From NCBI GenBank assembly GCA_046262295.1, contig JBHENC010000003.1:1-64000 (forward strand): a stretch of DNA of 64,000 bases. The letters run 5' to 3'. Numbering within the stretch: the stretch's first letter is position 1; every line of letters begins with the position of its first letter. Position numbers and translations under genes: made by a program. Source of the stretch: JBHENC01 sp046262295 (lineage in GTDB: Bacteria > Acidobacteriota > Blastocatellia > Pyrinomonadales > Pyrinomonadaceae). A model generated the notes under the pieces. It saw only the letters and a list, made by a program, of their open reading frames with translations. It searched no databases and was not told where the DNA came from. Shown piece by piece: positions 45,041-53,498 of this stretch.

Positions 45041-46309
45041 TTAATTGCCCGTCATCGTTTCAGGCTGTCTGCTGGTTAATTCTCTCCACGTCAGCGGCGC
45101 AGTGCCGTCGTCAAGACGCACCATCGAGATGCAGCCGGGAACGGGGCAGACGAGCGAGCAGAGATTGCAGCCGACGCATTCGGGTTCATCAACGATGGGG
45201 AAGCGTTTGCCGTTTATTTCGGTGAAGGGAATACATTGATGCGCGCCGTCTTCGCAGGCGATGTGGCAGAGATTGCATTGAATGCAGAGATTATGGTCAA
45301 TGCGTGCAACGGTTTTGTAATGCAGATCGAGGTTGCTCCAATCCGTAACGCGCGGCACACTCTTGCCGATAATATCGTTGACGCTTGCGAAGCCTTTGTC
45401 GTCCAGATAATTCGAGAGACCGTCAATCATATCTTCGACGATGCGGTAGCCGTAGTGCATCACGGCTGTGCAGACTTGCACGGTCGTCGCGCCGAGAAGC
45501 AAAAACTCCGTCGCGTCGCGCCACGTCGAGATGCCGCCAATGCCGCTAATCGGAATATTGATTTCGGCATCGCGCGCAATCTCCGAAACCATGTTGAGCG
45601 CAATCGGTTTGACCGCCGGGCCGCAGTAGCCGCCGTGCGCCGCCTGCCCGTTCACGTTCGGATAGGGAATTAAAGTGTCCAGATCAACGCCTATTACGGA
45701 GTTGATCGTATTGATAAGCGAGACGGCATCCGCTTTGCCGCGCACGGCGGCGCGAGCGGGCGGCGTAATGCTTGTGACGTTCGGCGTGAGCTTGACGATA
45801 ACAGGGAGCTTCGTCGCTTCCTTGACCCACTCCGTCACCATGCAGGTGTATTCCGGCACTTGACCCATCGCCGCGCCCATTCCGCGCTCGCTCATTCCGT
45901 GCGGGCAACCGAAATTCAGTTCGACGCCGTCCGCGCCCGTGTCCTCAACCTGCTTCGCTATCTCGTGCCACGCCTCGCGCTTTGATTCGACCATCAACGA
46001 AACGATCACCGCGTGCTTCGGATACTTTCGCTTGCACTCTTTAATCTCACGCAGATTAACTTCGAGCGAGCGATCCGTGATGAGTTCGATATTGTTCAAG
46101 CCGATCATTCGATTCGCGCCGGAATCAACGGAGGCGAGCCGCGAGCACACATTCACAATCGGCTCGCCCAGAGTCTTCCACACCGCCCCGCCCCATCCCG
46201 CATCAAACGCGCGCTCGACCATCGAACCCATATTCGTCGGCGGCGCGGACGCGAGCCAGAAGGGATTCGGCGATTCGATGCCCGCAAAATTAACTCGTAG
46301 GTCTGCCAT
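45041..46309 (-). CDS. preA: Dihydropyrimidine dehydrogenase subunit PreA
   Basis: 422 residues. The N-terminal flavin barrel has PNPFWLASAPPTN, GVELNFGCPHGMSERGMG, KLTPNVTSITPPARAA, NVNGQAAHGGYCGPAVKPI and ISGIGGISTW. The C-terminus carries two 4Fe-4S motifs (CIQCNLCHIACEDGAHQC and CVGCNLCSLVCPVPGC). With PreT it reduces uracil and thymine with NADH, the first step of reductive pyrimidine breakdown. Its start lies in one copy of a 21-bp repeat, while preT ends in the other copy, with a Uma2 gene between them. Confidence 0.96.
   Translation of the reverse strand: MADLRVNFAGIESPNPFWLASAPPTNMGSMVERAFDAGWGGAVWKTLGEPIVNVCSRLASVDSGANRMIGLNNIELITDRSLEVNLREIKECKRKYPKHAVIVSLMVESKREAWHEIAKQVEDTGADGVELNFGCPHGMSERGMGAAMGQVPEYTCMVTEWVKEATKLPVIVKLTPNVTSITPPARAAVRGKADAVSLINTINSVIGVDLDTLIPYPNVNGQAAHGGYCGPAVKPIALNMVSEIARDAEINIPISGIGGISTWRDATEFLLLGATTVQVCTAVMHYGYRIVEDMIDGLSNYLDDKGFASVNDIIGKSVPRVTDWSNLDLHYKTVARIDHNLCIQCNLCHIACEDGAHQCIPFTEINGKRFPIVDEPECVGCNLCSLVCPVPGCISMVRLDDGTAPLTWRELTSRQPETMTGN
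46289..46309. repeat. Left copy of the 21-bp direct repeat flanking Uma2
   Basis: Contains TTAACTCGTAGGTCTGCCAT plus one more base, identical to 46973-46993. Here it encodes the first codons of preA (MADLRVN). The pair marks the insertion of the Uma2 gene into an ancestral preT/preA overlap. Confidence 0.9.
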
Positions 46310-46331
46310 CGTCTTTACTCCTCAAAACCAT

Positions 46332-46958
46332 CTATACCGACTCTTCCTTCATCTCGCCACGCTCTAACCCGTCTTCCGTCGGGCTTTCAAAAGTCACGTC
46401 GCGGTAAATCTCGCCCAAAGCCAATACACACGGCACACAAGCGCACTGCACCTCGTCCGTCAAAGCATTAAACTCCATGAACGTCCATACGCCATTGTCC
46501 TGTTTTATGAACTGCGAGACGTGTGGGCGATGCTGCGCAATCAAGAGATACTCGCTGAAACTGGCGATTGATTTGTAGTAAGTGAATTTGTCGCCTCTAT
46601 CGAAAGCTTCGGTGGACGGAGAAAGAACTTCGACGATCAAAGCGGGATTGACCAGCATATCCAGCCCGCCGATCTTCTCGATCACAGGTTGTTCACACAA
46701 GGCGGTTAAGTCTGGATAGCGATACGGCGGATAGCTTGGAACTTTAATTCGTAGGTCTGCCGGGAAAGTCTGACAGCCCCGCTCTCGTAATTGCGTGTCA
46801 ATCGCCGTTCCGAGATTGCGTGCAATCTGGTTATGCGCCAGACTCGCGCCGCTCATGCAAAAGACTTCGCCGTTCCAGAATTCATACTTCTCTGTGTTTG
46901 CGAGTTCGAGCGCGAAATACTCTTCAAGCGTGTGGTGTTGTTTTGGTTGTGACGACAT
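46332..46958 (-). CDS. Uma2-family (DUF820) nuclease-fold protein inserted between preT and preA
   Basis: 208 residues. The PD-(D/E)XK-like Uma2 core is seen as HHTLEEYFALEL, YEFWNGEVFCMSGASLAHNQIARNLGTAID, PADLRIKVPSYPPYRYPDLTALCE and ALIVEVLSPSTEAFDRGDKFTYYKSI, with the Asp and Glu-Val-Leu of the nuclease motif. Function is unproven in the family; Uma2 genes are often multi-copy and mobile. The gene is bounded by an exact 21-bp repeat of the preT/preA overlap, direct evidence of insertion, and it brings its own GAGGAG site to preA. Confidence 0.85.
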   Translation of the reverse strand: MSSQPKQHHTLEEYFALELANTEKYEFWNGEVFCMSGASLAHNQIARNLGTAIDTQLRERGCQTFPADLRIKVPSYPPYRYPDLTALCEQPVIEKIGGLDMLVNPALIVEVLSPSTEAFDRGDKFTYYKSIASFSEYLLIAQHRPHVSQFIKQDNGVWTFMEFNALTDEVQCACVPCVLALGEIYRDVTFESPTEDGLERGEMKEESV

Positions 46959-46972
46959 AAAAACCGCACTCC

Positions 46973-46993
46973 ATTAACTCGTAGGTCTGCCAT
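46973..46993. repeat. Right copy of the 21-bp direct repeat flanking Uma2
   Basis: Identical to 46289-46309. Here it encodes the last codons and stop of preT (YGRPTS-stop). It contains in another frame the old preA start (ATGGCAGACCTACGAG), no longer used. Confidence 0.9.
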
Positions 46994-48470
46994 AAGATTT
47001 CACTCTTAAACTTTCCGCCGATGCCGCCGGATTATCAAAAGCTGCTGGAATCGCTGCCCCCATTTCACCATGAATCTTTTCAATAAAAGGTAGACGCGCG
47101 CCCGCCAGCTCGACGTCCTCGCCCATCACGAACTTATGAATACCCTGCGCGGCGAATTTGCCCATCTGTGCGGCGTCAACCGCTTCGCGTCCGCCGTTGA
47201 CGCAATCGCCGCCCGCGAAGAATTTCGGATTGCCGGTTTGCATCGTCGCTTTATCAACAATCACGCGCCCCGCCGCATCGAAATCAACTTTCGGAATCGT
47301 TTCGAGAAGGGCGCGCATCTTTTGCTGGCCGAGTGCTTTGATAATCATCTCAACCGGAATGTCGAATTCAGAACCGGGCACTATCGTCGCGGCGCGGCGT
47401 CCCGTTGCATCCGGGTCTCCCATGTCCATACGCACGCAACGCAACGCCGCGACGCGGTTCGTTTCATCCGCGAGTATTTCGACGGGCGCGGTCTGCCACC
47501 AGAATTCCACGCCATCCTTTTTCGCCAGCTCATACTCGTATTCGTAAGCGGGCATCTCGCGTTCCGAGCGGCGATAGATCATCAACACACGTTCCGCACC
47601 CAAACGCTTTGCCTGCGTGACGGCATCAATCGCCGTGTTGCCCGCGCCGACGACGGCAACGGTGCGCCCGACGGGGACGCTCTTCCATTCCCGCGTCTTG
47701 ATGCGTTCGATAAAGTCCAGCGCATCATACACGCCCGCCAGATCCTCGCCGGGAATGTTAAGCTGCGTGGTTGCGCCTAACCCGACGCCGATAAAGACAG
47801 CATCGTGCGCGCTCTCTAAATCGGCGAACGACACATCGCGCCCGATCTCCGTCTCCATCTTGAATCTTACGCCGAGACGCTCGATCATCGCGGCTTCATC
47901 CGTCGAAACCCTTTGCGAGATTTTGTATTCGGCCATGCCGTAAGTATCAAGCCCGCCCGCCAGCGGCTTCCTGTCATAGACCGTCACGGCATAGCCGAGA
48001 CGCGCCAGGTATGCCGCGCAGGAAAGCCCCGCCGGGCCGGAGCCGATGATGGCGACGGATTTATCGTTGGATTGTCCGGCTTTGAACACGTCGCGCCCTT
48101 CACGCATCACGTAATCGGTGGCGTATCTTTGGAGGCGTCCGATCTCAATCGGCTTCGCCATTAAAGTCTTTTCCACGCACGCGCCTTCGCACAAAACATC
48201 AACGGGACAGACGCGCGCGCACGTCGCGCCAATCGGATTCGCGTCGAAGATAACGCGCGCCGCACCCGTCAGATTTTCGCTGGCGATCTTTTTGATAAAG
48301 GACGGGACGTCTATGTGCGTCGGGCACGCGCGCGTACACGGCGCATCGTAGCAGTAAACGCAACGGTTCGATTCGAGCACCGCCTCCGCTTTTGTCAGCG
48401 GCGGCGTGATGTCGCCGAAGTTGCGTTCGATCTGTGTGATGTCGAGCGGGGAATCATGTATTAAGGACAT
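46974..48470 (-). CDS. preT: Dihydropyrimidine dehydrogenase subunit PreT
   Basis: 498 residues. The N-terminal Fe-S domain holds CVYCYDAPCTRACPTHIDVPSFIKKI and CARVCPVDVLCEGACVE. FAD binding is at IIGSGPAGLSCAAYLARLGY, NAD binding at VVGAGNTAIDAVTQAKRLGA, and the C-terminus has GGDCVNGGREAVDAAQMGK. It passes electrons from NADH to PreA. The last 20 bases are a duplicate of the preA start. The gene ends 15 bases before Uma2 and is 5 bases downstream of the nitrilase. Confidence 0.96.
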   Translation of the reverse strand: MSLIHDSPLDITQIERNFGDITPPLTKAEAVLESNRCVYCYDAPCTRACPTHIDVPSFIKKIASENLTGAARVIFDANPIGATCARVCPVDVLCEGACVEKTLMAKPIEIGRLQRYATDYVMREGRDVFKAGQSNDKSVAIIGSGPAGLSCAAYLARLGYAVTVYDRKPLAGGLDTYGMAEYKISQRVSTDEAAMIERLGVRFKMETEIGRDVSFADLESAHDAVFIGVGLGATTQLNIPGEDLAGVYDALDFIERIKTREWKSVPVGRTVAVVGAGNTAIDAVTQAKRLGAERVLMIYRRSEREMPAYEYEYELAKKDGVEFWWQTAPVEILADETNRVAALRCVRMDMGDPDATGRRAATIVPGSEFDIPVEMIIKALGQQKMRALLETIPKVDFDAAGRVIVDKATMQTGNPKFFAGGDCVNGGREAVDAAQMGKFAAQGIHKFVMGEDVELAGARLPFIEKIHGEMGAAIPAAFDNPAASAESLRVKSYGRPTS

Positions 48471-48475
48471 TCGTT

Positions 48476-49345
48476 TTACTCCGCGACAATCGTTTCGTAG
48501 CTTTCGGGTCTGCGGTCACGGAAGAACTGCCATGTGTTGCGGACTTCCCGTATTTGATCCAAGTCCAAATCCGCGACAACCAGCGCGTCTTTATCTCTTG
48601 GCGCTTCCGCGACGAATTGGCCGCGCGGATCGCAGAAATAACTCTGCCCGTAAAACTCGCCGATGTCCCAGGGTTGTTCGTGGCCGACGCGATTGATTGC
48701 GCCGACGAAATACCCGTTGGCGACGGCGTGCGCAGGCTGTTCCAAACGCCACAGATATTCAGACAGCCCGGCGACGGTTGCCGACGGATTGAAAACAATC
48801 TCCGCGCCGTTCAAGCCCAAGATACGCGCGCCTTCGGGAAAATGCCGGTCATAGCAGATGTAAACGCCGATGCGCGCGTAGGCCGTCTCGAACGTCGGAT
48901 AGCCCAGATTGCCCGGCTTGAAATAAAACTTTTCCCAGAAGCCCGGCGCGACCTGCGGAATGTGGTTCTTGCGATACTTGCCAAGATACTTTCCGTCGGC
49001 ATCAATCACCGCCGCCGTGTTGTAATAGACGCCGGAAATCTCTTCTTCGTAGATCGGCACGATGATGACCATGTTGTGCCGCTTCGCAACTTCCTGCATC
49101 AACTTCACAGTCGGCCCGTCCGGTATCTTTTCGACGGCTTCATACCAGCGCGTCTTTTGTTCCGCGCAAAAGTAAGGCGTCGTGAAAACTTCCTGCATAC
49201 AGAGAATTTGCACGCCCTGTTTCGCCGCATCCTCGATCACCGCCAGATGCTTTTCGATATTGGCGCGCTTGATCTCTTCAATCGGCGCATCCGTCGGCGC
49301 CGCATTCGTCGCTTGAATTAATCCGCATTTAACTATTCGTGCCAT
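48476..49345 (-). CDS. Beta-ureidopropionase-like carbon-nitrogen hydrolase
   Basis: 289 residues of the nitrilase superfamily. The Glu-Lys-Cys triad is visible: Glu in ILCMQEVFTTPYF, Lys in GKYRKNHIPQVAPGFWEKFYF and Cys in IGVYICYDRHFPEGARILG. The motifs match N-carbamoyl-beta-alanine amidohydrolase (third step of reductive pyrimidine breakdown) rather than amidase-type nitrilases. Context with preA, preT and hydA supports this. A related N-carbamoylputrescine amidase is the alternative. Confidence 0.9.
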   Translation of the reverse strand: MARIVKCGLIQATNAAPTDAPIEEIKRANIEKHLAVIEDAAKQGVQILCMQEVFTTPYFCAEQKTRWYEAVEKIPDGPTVKLMQEVAKRHNMVIIVPIYEEEISGVYYNTAAVIDADGKYLGKYRKNHIPQVAPGFWEKFYFKPGNLGYPTFETAYARIGVYICYDRHFPEGARILGLNGAEIVFNPSATVAGLSEYLWRLEQPAHAVANGYFVGAINRVGHEQPWDIGEFYGQSYFCDPRGQFVAEAPRDKDALVVADLDLDQIREVRNTWQFFRDRRPESYETIVAE

Positions 49346-49383
49346 AAGTTTATTCCTTTATAGAGAATTTTAAGATTTCTTCG

Positions 49384-50916
49384 TCACACGCTCTTTAATG
49401 TTTGAGCATCGGCAATGATTGTTGTTTGCGGCGGCGCGAATTTCATCAAAGCTAAATGCGTGATGAACGACGCGCCGAAGCCGACGAACCATGCGTAATC
49501 ATAAAGCGGCCTTAAACTCGGAACGATCAAACCGATCCATGCGAGCGCGCAGCCGATAAGTGTTGCCGCTACCGCACGCCAATTCCAACCGCTCGCGTAA
49601 GTATAAACACCTTGCGAGCGATAAAGATCAGCGAGGTTAAGCTGTTTGTTTCGCACAAACCAGTAATCCGCGATCATCACTCCAGCGATTGAACCAAGCC
49701 CGCCGGAATACCCTAGCAGCCAGCTAAAGATATAACCCGAAGGGTCTGCTAAAAGTCGCCAGGGCTGCATCAGAATTCCGATAATGCCTGTGATTAATCC
49801 GCCCAACCGAAACGAAATCAACTTCGGGAAAGCATTGGCGAAATCGTTGGCGGGCGAGACGACGTTCGCCGCGATGTTGACGGAAAGAGTAGCGACGACC
49901 ACCGTGAACATAGAGATCGCCACCACCCACGCCTGACTGAATTGCCCGACCAATTTCACAGGGTCCCACAACTCGTTCAAACTCTTCTGCGGATAAATCA
50001 CGATTGCCGCAGACGTTATCAAAATCCCCATTGCCGCAAAGACTGTCATCGTCGTCGGCAAAGCGACAACCTGCCCGATAACCTGTTCGCGCTGGCTGCG
50101 GCCAAAGCGCGTGAAGTCCGGCATATTAAGCGAAAGCGTCGCCCAATAGCCAATCATCGCCGTCAAAGAGGGAACGAAGATCGGCAGAAATTCCCGCAAA
50201 GAGTGAAAACGTCCCGGCTCTTTCAACAAAAACCCAAGCCCGTGCGCATTCTTAATTGCCCACACGACAAGCAACGCCGTCATCACCAGCACAAACGGCG
50301 CAGCCCAGTTCTCCACACGCCGCAGCAAATCCATGCCGCGATAGATAATGAAAATATTGAGTCCCCAGAAAAGTAGAAACGACAGCCACTCCGTCGGCGT
50401 ATACCCGCCAACCACACCGCCTAACAGCGTCGGCCAACCCGGAAGAATCGCGCGAAATAAAGTATGCAGCGCCTGCCCGCCAATCCACGCCTGAATCCCG
50501 AACCAACCGCACGCGACCAAAGCACGCATGAGCGCCGGAAGATTAGAACCGATTGTTCCGTAACTCGCACGCGCCAGCACCGGAAACGGTATGCCGTACT
50601 TCGTGCCCGGATGCGAATTAAGCAAGATAGGCGCAAGCACAATCACATTGCCGAGCAGAATCGTGATTAATGCCTGCCACCAATTCATCCCCGCGCTAAT
50701 CAACCCCGAAGAAAGCATATACGTCGGAATACAATGCGCCATGCTCACCCACAACGCCGCGTAGTTATATGTCGTCCAATCCCGCTTCTCGATTGGCACG
50801 GGCGCAAGGTCTTCATTGTAAAGCGCGCTTCCCCGTATCGCCGCGTAATCACGCAACTCAACGCGCCCATCCACGTGCCGAATAACTTCCGCGTCATTAC
50901 TTAATTGCATATTCAA
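49384..50916 (-). CDS. NCS1-family nucleobase:cation symporter
   Basis: 510 residues with about 12 transmembrane helices. Family blocks are NEDLAPVPIEKRDWTTYNYAALWVSMAHCIPTYML near 34-68, GTKYGIPFPVLARASYGT, WFGIQAWIGGQALH and DFTRFGRSQREQVIGQVVALP. It imports pyrimidine bases, hydantoin or allantoin with a cation. Its place in the pyrimidine degradation cluster favours uracil/thymine or dihydropyrimidine uptake. Confidence 0.92.
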   Translation of the reverse strand: MNMQLSNDAEVIRHVDGRVELRDYAAIRGSALYNEDLAPVPIEKRDWTTYNYAALWVSMAHCIPTYMLSSGLISAGMNWWQALITILLGNVIVLAPILLNSHPGTKYGIPFPVLARASYGTIGSNLPALMRALVACGWFGIQAWIGGQALHTLFRAILPGWPTLLGGVVGGYTPTEWLSFLLFWGLNIFIIYRGMDLLRRVENWAAPFVLVMTALLVVWAIKNAHGLGFLLKEPGRFHSLREFLPIFVPSLTAMIGYWATLSLNMPDFTRFGRSQREQVIGQVVALPTTMTVFAAMGILITSAAIVIYPQKSLNELWDPVKLVGQFSQAWVVAISMFTVVVATLSVNIAANVVSPANDFANAFPKLISFRLGGLITGIIGILMQPWRLLADPSGYIFSWLLGYSGGLGSIAGVMIADYWFVRNKQLNLADLYRSQGVYTYASGWNWRAVAATLIGCALAWIGLIVPSLRPLYDYAWFVGFGASFITHLALMKFAPPQTTIIADAQTLKSV

Positions 50917-50929
50917 TGCACCTTTAAGT

Positions 50930-51670
50930 TTAGTTGAGAATGAAACTCACGGTAACTTGTGCCTTAGTCGTAATGAGTCCCGGCGAAATAGTAGCGATAC
51001 TTTCATTGCTGGAAGCCGTAACATTTACCGTTGCTGAAGCGTTTGAAACAGCAGTATAGTCGTTGCCTGCACCATCTTCGCGGATAGAATATGCCTTGCC
51101 GATTGTCTGTCCGATCTCTTTAGCGAGTGCTGTGGCCTTTTCTTGAGCAGCTTTAATCGCTAATGCTCGCGCTTGATCTTTGTTACGCCTTAATTGAGAG
51201 GTACGAAACTCGACATCTCTAACGCGAGTTACGCCGGACTTCAAAATATCTGCAAGCAAACTGTCAAATCGGGATATATCTTTAAGCGTGATTATAATTG
51301 TCTTTGAATATGAAAAACCGATGAACTCTCTTTTCCGGCGCGGCCTACTGTCGGTATCCGAATCATCGGTAAACTTTTGTTCCACACTAATATCGCTTGT
51401 CTGTATATCTTTAAGGTCAATGTTATAACTTCGCGCAACCTCTAAAATTTGTTTCACACTTCTATCATTAAGATTCCTTGCAGTTGTTAAGTCTTTATCT
51501 GTTTTTTCAACTTCAAGCGTAAATTCAACTTGGTCTGGCGCAACCTTTATTTCAGCTTCTCCATTAACCGTGATAAGAGGAATTTGCGGCGGCGGTTGAA
51601 CAATTATTTGCGCTTGCGCCTGAAATGAAAGCACTATAAGGGCAACGATAAAGCTAATCAATAATCGCAT
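50930..51670 (-). CDS. Exported SIMPL-domain protein
   Basis: 246 residues with a signal peptide (about 1-22, ending QAQAQ). The SIMPL (DUF541) fold is recognised by ITVNGEAEIKVAPDQVEFTLEVEKTDKDL, GFSYSKTIIITLKDISRF and the C-terminal AQVTVSFILN. Family members are periplasmic or outer-membrane proteins of unclear role; some relatives affect oxidative stress or adhesion. It lies 14 bases before the NCS1 gene, so it is co-transcribed with catabolic genes it does not obviously serve. Confidence 0.85.
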   Translation of the reverse strand: MRLLISFIVALIVLSFQAQAQIIVQPPPQIPLITVNGEAEIKVAPDQVEFTLEVEKTDKDLTTARNLNDRSVKQILEVARSYNIDLKDIQTSDISVEQKFTDDSDTDSRPRRKREFIGFSYSKTIIITLKDISRFDSLLADILKSGVTRVRDVEFRTSQLRRNKDQARALAIKAAQEKATALAKEIGQTIGKAYSIREDGAGNDYTAVSNASATVNVTASSNESIATISPGLITTKAQVTVSFILN

Positions 51671-51711
51671 AATTAGTCTCCCGATAAATCATTACAAACT
51701 CGCTGTTAAAT

Positions 51712-51752
51712 CTCTTCAAAGGGATAGAATAGCATTCTATCCCTTTGAAGAG
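51712..51752. repeat. 19-bp perfect hairpin
   Basis: CTCTTCAAAGGGATAGAAT (51712-51730) and its exact complement (51734-51752) flank a 3-base loop. It lies between the 92-residue gene and the SIMPL gene. It may end transcription of the former or stabilise RNA; no long U-run follows on the minus strand. Confidence 0.7.
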
Positions 51753-51834
51753 TGGCTAGCGATTAAGTTGTTTTCGCTTTACGTGTTCCGGGACGTTTGC
51801 GTTCGCTGGAGCGTGTGCCGCCCGCTTGTTCGTA

Positions 51835-52113
51835 TTACGTGGAGTCGGGGCCGTAGATGGCGCGGAATCCGCTGCGGGCGCGTGTGACGACGCTCATTAC
51901 TTCGCTCGCTTTTGCGTTGGAGTCGTTCATTAATTTCGTTAGCTCCATGCGTTTGCTTTCTGTTTGGCCGCGCAGGGTGCGTAGCTCGTCCACGCTACTT
52001 TTCAGAGCGGGAAGCGTGATTTCACCGAGCGCAAACGTCGGATTGTCTTCCCACACACGAACGATCTGTTCGCCGTCTGCTAAAACTTCATCAATTGCTT
52101 TATTTCTAGCCAT
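51835..52113 (-). CDS. Small helical protein, unknown function
   Basis: 92 residues, mostly helical and charged, with no Cys: MARNKAIDEVLADGEQIVRVWEDNPTFALGEITL, then a probable coiled coil (VDELRTLRGQTESKRMELTKLMNDSNAKASEV) and RARSGFRAIYGPDST at the end. The shape recalls small phage-tail or virion-associated helical proteins, but I cannot name a family. Upstream lies a striking phased operator-like array, so it may be tightly regulated. Confidence 0.6.
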   Translation of the reverse strand: MARNKAIDEVLADGEQIVRVWEDNPTFALGEITLPALKSSVDELRTLRGQTESKRMELTKLMNDSNAKASEVMSVVTRARSGFRAIYGPDST

Positions 52114-52268
52114 CTTCGTCTCCTTTACGATTCACTCAAAGGAGAAGACCTTGAGTGAGGAAGTTAAGCGCGGCTGCCCTAAATAAAAGAAGCGCGCTTA
52201 AGGATTGAGAGGAACGGCGCGAAATGCGAGATGCGCCGCAGAACATTAAAGTCGCAAGGAAAAACTTG

Positions 52269-52407
52269 GAGAAAACAATCTCCGAATTGGAGAACTTTTC
52301 TCTAAGACAAAGACAACATTCTCCTAAATGGAGAACGAAATACAAGAGCAAAGTTTTTGTTCTCCGAAATTAAAAACCATTCTCTAAAGCAGAGAACGCA
52401 ATCTCGA
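52269..52407. promoter_or_regulatory. Helically phased array of TTCTCC-N5-GGAGAA sites
   Basis: TTCTCC-like words start at 52279, 52299, 52320, 52361, 52381 and 52402, with spacings of 20, 21, 41, 20 and 21 bases, or two DNA turns. Two are perfect 17-bp palindromes (TTCTCCTAAATGGAGAA at 52320 and TTCTCTAAAGCAGAGAA at 52381), one is nearly so (52279), and the rest are half-sites. GGAGAA words at 52269, 52290 and 52331 share the phase. It looks like a cooperative repressor or architectural-protein array upstream of the 92-residue gene. Confidence 0.6.
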
Positions 52408-52457
52408 AGATTATGAGTGGCGGCGGAAAAGATTTTTAGAGCAATCGCTTTTCCGTT

Positions 52458-52553
52458 TCACATTGTGACGCACGTTCCGCGTTTCAAAAACTTTCCGTCG
52501 CACGCTTTGCCTTTATGCTCGCTGCTTTCAACACGGATGCACCCACGTGAAAG
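52458..52553 (-). pseudogene. Duplicated C-terminal end of hydA (remnant D)
   Basis: The minus strand reads SRGCIRVESSEHKGKACDGK then FLKRGTCVTM and TGA, against SRGRVVIENNEYKGKAGDGR then FLKRGTCVSM in hydA, 20 of 30 residues identical. No hydA reading frame precedes it. It begins 7 bases after the AbiEii-type gene stops, so the cargo between hydA and this remnant is bordered by two copies of the hydA end. Confidence 0.88.
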
Positions 52554-52560
52554 ATTTTAA

Positions 52561-53205
52561 CTATTCGGGGAAAGCAAGCAGTTTTAATCTCGCCATCAAA
52601 TCGTCTAAATGATTTCGCAATTCGGTAACCGAAACATCGCCCGGCGGAGTCAAATCATCGCCGAACTTAATCTGACTCAAAACCCAAGCGAGTTGCGCGG
52701 CGGTTAAGCCGCTGTCTTTTTGCTGTGCGACGGAAAGTGCATCTTCAATTTTGAAACCTGCTTTTTCGAGTTCCCGCACATCAACCAAATCCCGGATTTC
52801 AGAACGCGACAGCAACGCGCAGAGTTTATTTGCCAGAATCTCTTCGGGTGAATCAATGCGGATTCCGTTTATCTCCCGCTTCAACGGTTCAAGCTGGAAA
52901 ACATATTCCCGAACCAAATCAACCACGATGGCTTCATCATTGCGCGTGACGAGCACGCGGCGAAAATCAGGCGCGGTTTGAATCGCTTCGACGCTTGCCT
53001 TCAACGTCCGCGCCACGTCTTTGAGAATCGCAAAGCCGTTTTCAATTTCGTTTTCGAGCGTGAATAAATCAAGGTCGTTCGTTTCCCTGTGTCCCATATA
53101 AAACCCGACGAGAGCCGCACCGCCGGTCAGGTAAAAGCGATTTTCACGCCGGAAAAACTCGCGCAGAAAATCGTTCTGTAAATCGTTGAGCCTTGCCTTA
53201 GTCAA
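52561..53205 (-). CDS. AbiEii/AbiGii-type nucleotidyltransferase, toxin-like
   Basis: About 214 residues from the TTG at 53205, where LTKARLNDLQNDF begins; the longer upstream frame overlaps the partner gene and is not a domain. The nucleotidyltransferase motif YLTGGAALVGFYMGHRETNDLDLFT holds GG and DxD, and EAIVVDLVREYV has a further Asp, as in AbiEii. LANKLCALLSRSEIRDLVDV is another family block. AbiE toxins modify tRNA or NTP targets and cause phage abortive infection. It overlaps its upstream partner by 8 bases. Confidence 0.85.
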   Translation of the reverse strand: MTKARLNDLQNDFLREFFRRENRFYLTGGAALVGFYMGHRETNDLDLFTLENEIENGFAILKDVARTLKASVEAIQTAPDFRRVLVTRNDEAIVVDLVREYVFQLEPLKREINGIRIDSPEEILANKLCALLSRSEIRDLVDVRELEKAGFKIEDALSVAQQKDSGLTAAQLAWVLSQIKFGDDLTPPGDVSVTELRNHLDDLMARLKLLAFPE

Positions 53206-53494
53206 GCAAGCCTTCCTTGCGCCATGCCTCAAACAAAAACTCCCAAAACTCGCGCCGCCGTCCCGTATGTTTTGATAGTTCTTCCCAATCGCGCCAGACC
53301 GCTTGCGGCGTGGTGAATTTCCAAACGTCCGTGTCTCGCGCCTCGCGCAAGATTTTCCCCAGAAGTCGCATCCGCTCCGCCGCCGAAGCCTCAACTAATC
53401 GCCGTTTAAGTTCCGCAACGGTCATCGGCTCGTCCCACAGAAAATAAGGAACCGCCGACGCCCTTTCCAAATCCGTTGAAAGAGATCGTTTCAT
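53198..53494 (-). CDS. Partner of the AbiEii-type gene, unknown fold
   Basis: 98 residues, helical and charged: EPMTVAELKRRLVEASAAERMRLLGKILREARDTDVWKF then WRDWEELSKHTGRRREFWEFLFEAWRKEGLLD. It does not look like the winged-helix AbiEi antitoxin, so I call it only by position. It starts 4 bases after the hydA stop codon and overlaps the nucleotidyltransferase, so the two form a unit. Confidence 0.75.
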   Translation of the reverse strand: MKRSLSTDLERASAVPYFLWDEPMTVAELKRRLVEASAAERMRLLGKILREARDTDVWKFTTPQAVWRDWEELSKHTGRRREFWEFLFEAWRKEGLLD

Positions 53495-53498
53495 ACAC

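Noticed and set aside
52136..52351. A 71-codon minus-strand gene inside the phased array
   Set aside because: It runs through the operator-like repeats, has no ribosome site and its composition (Cys/Leu/Ser/Arg) is repeat-driven.
53206..53394. N-terminal extension of the AbiEii-type protein upstream of TTG 53205
   Set aside because: It would overlap the 98-residue partner in another frame, is Arg/Ser-rich and has no family similarity.
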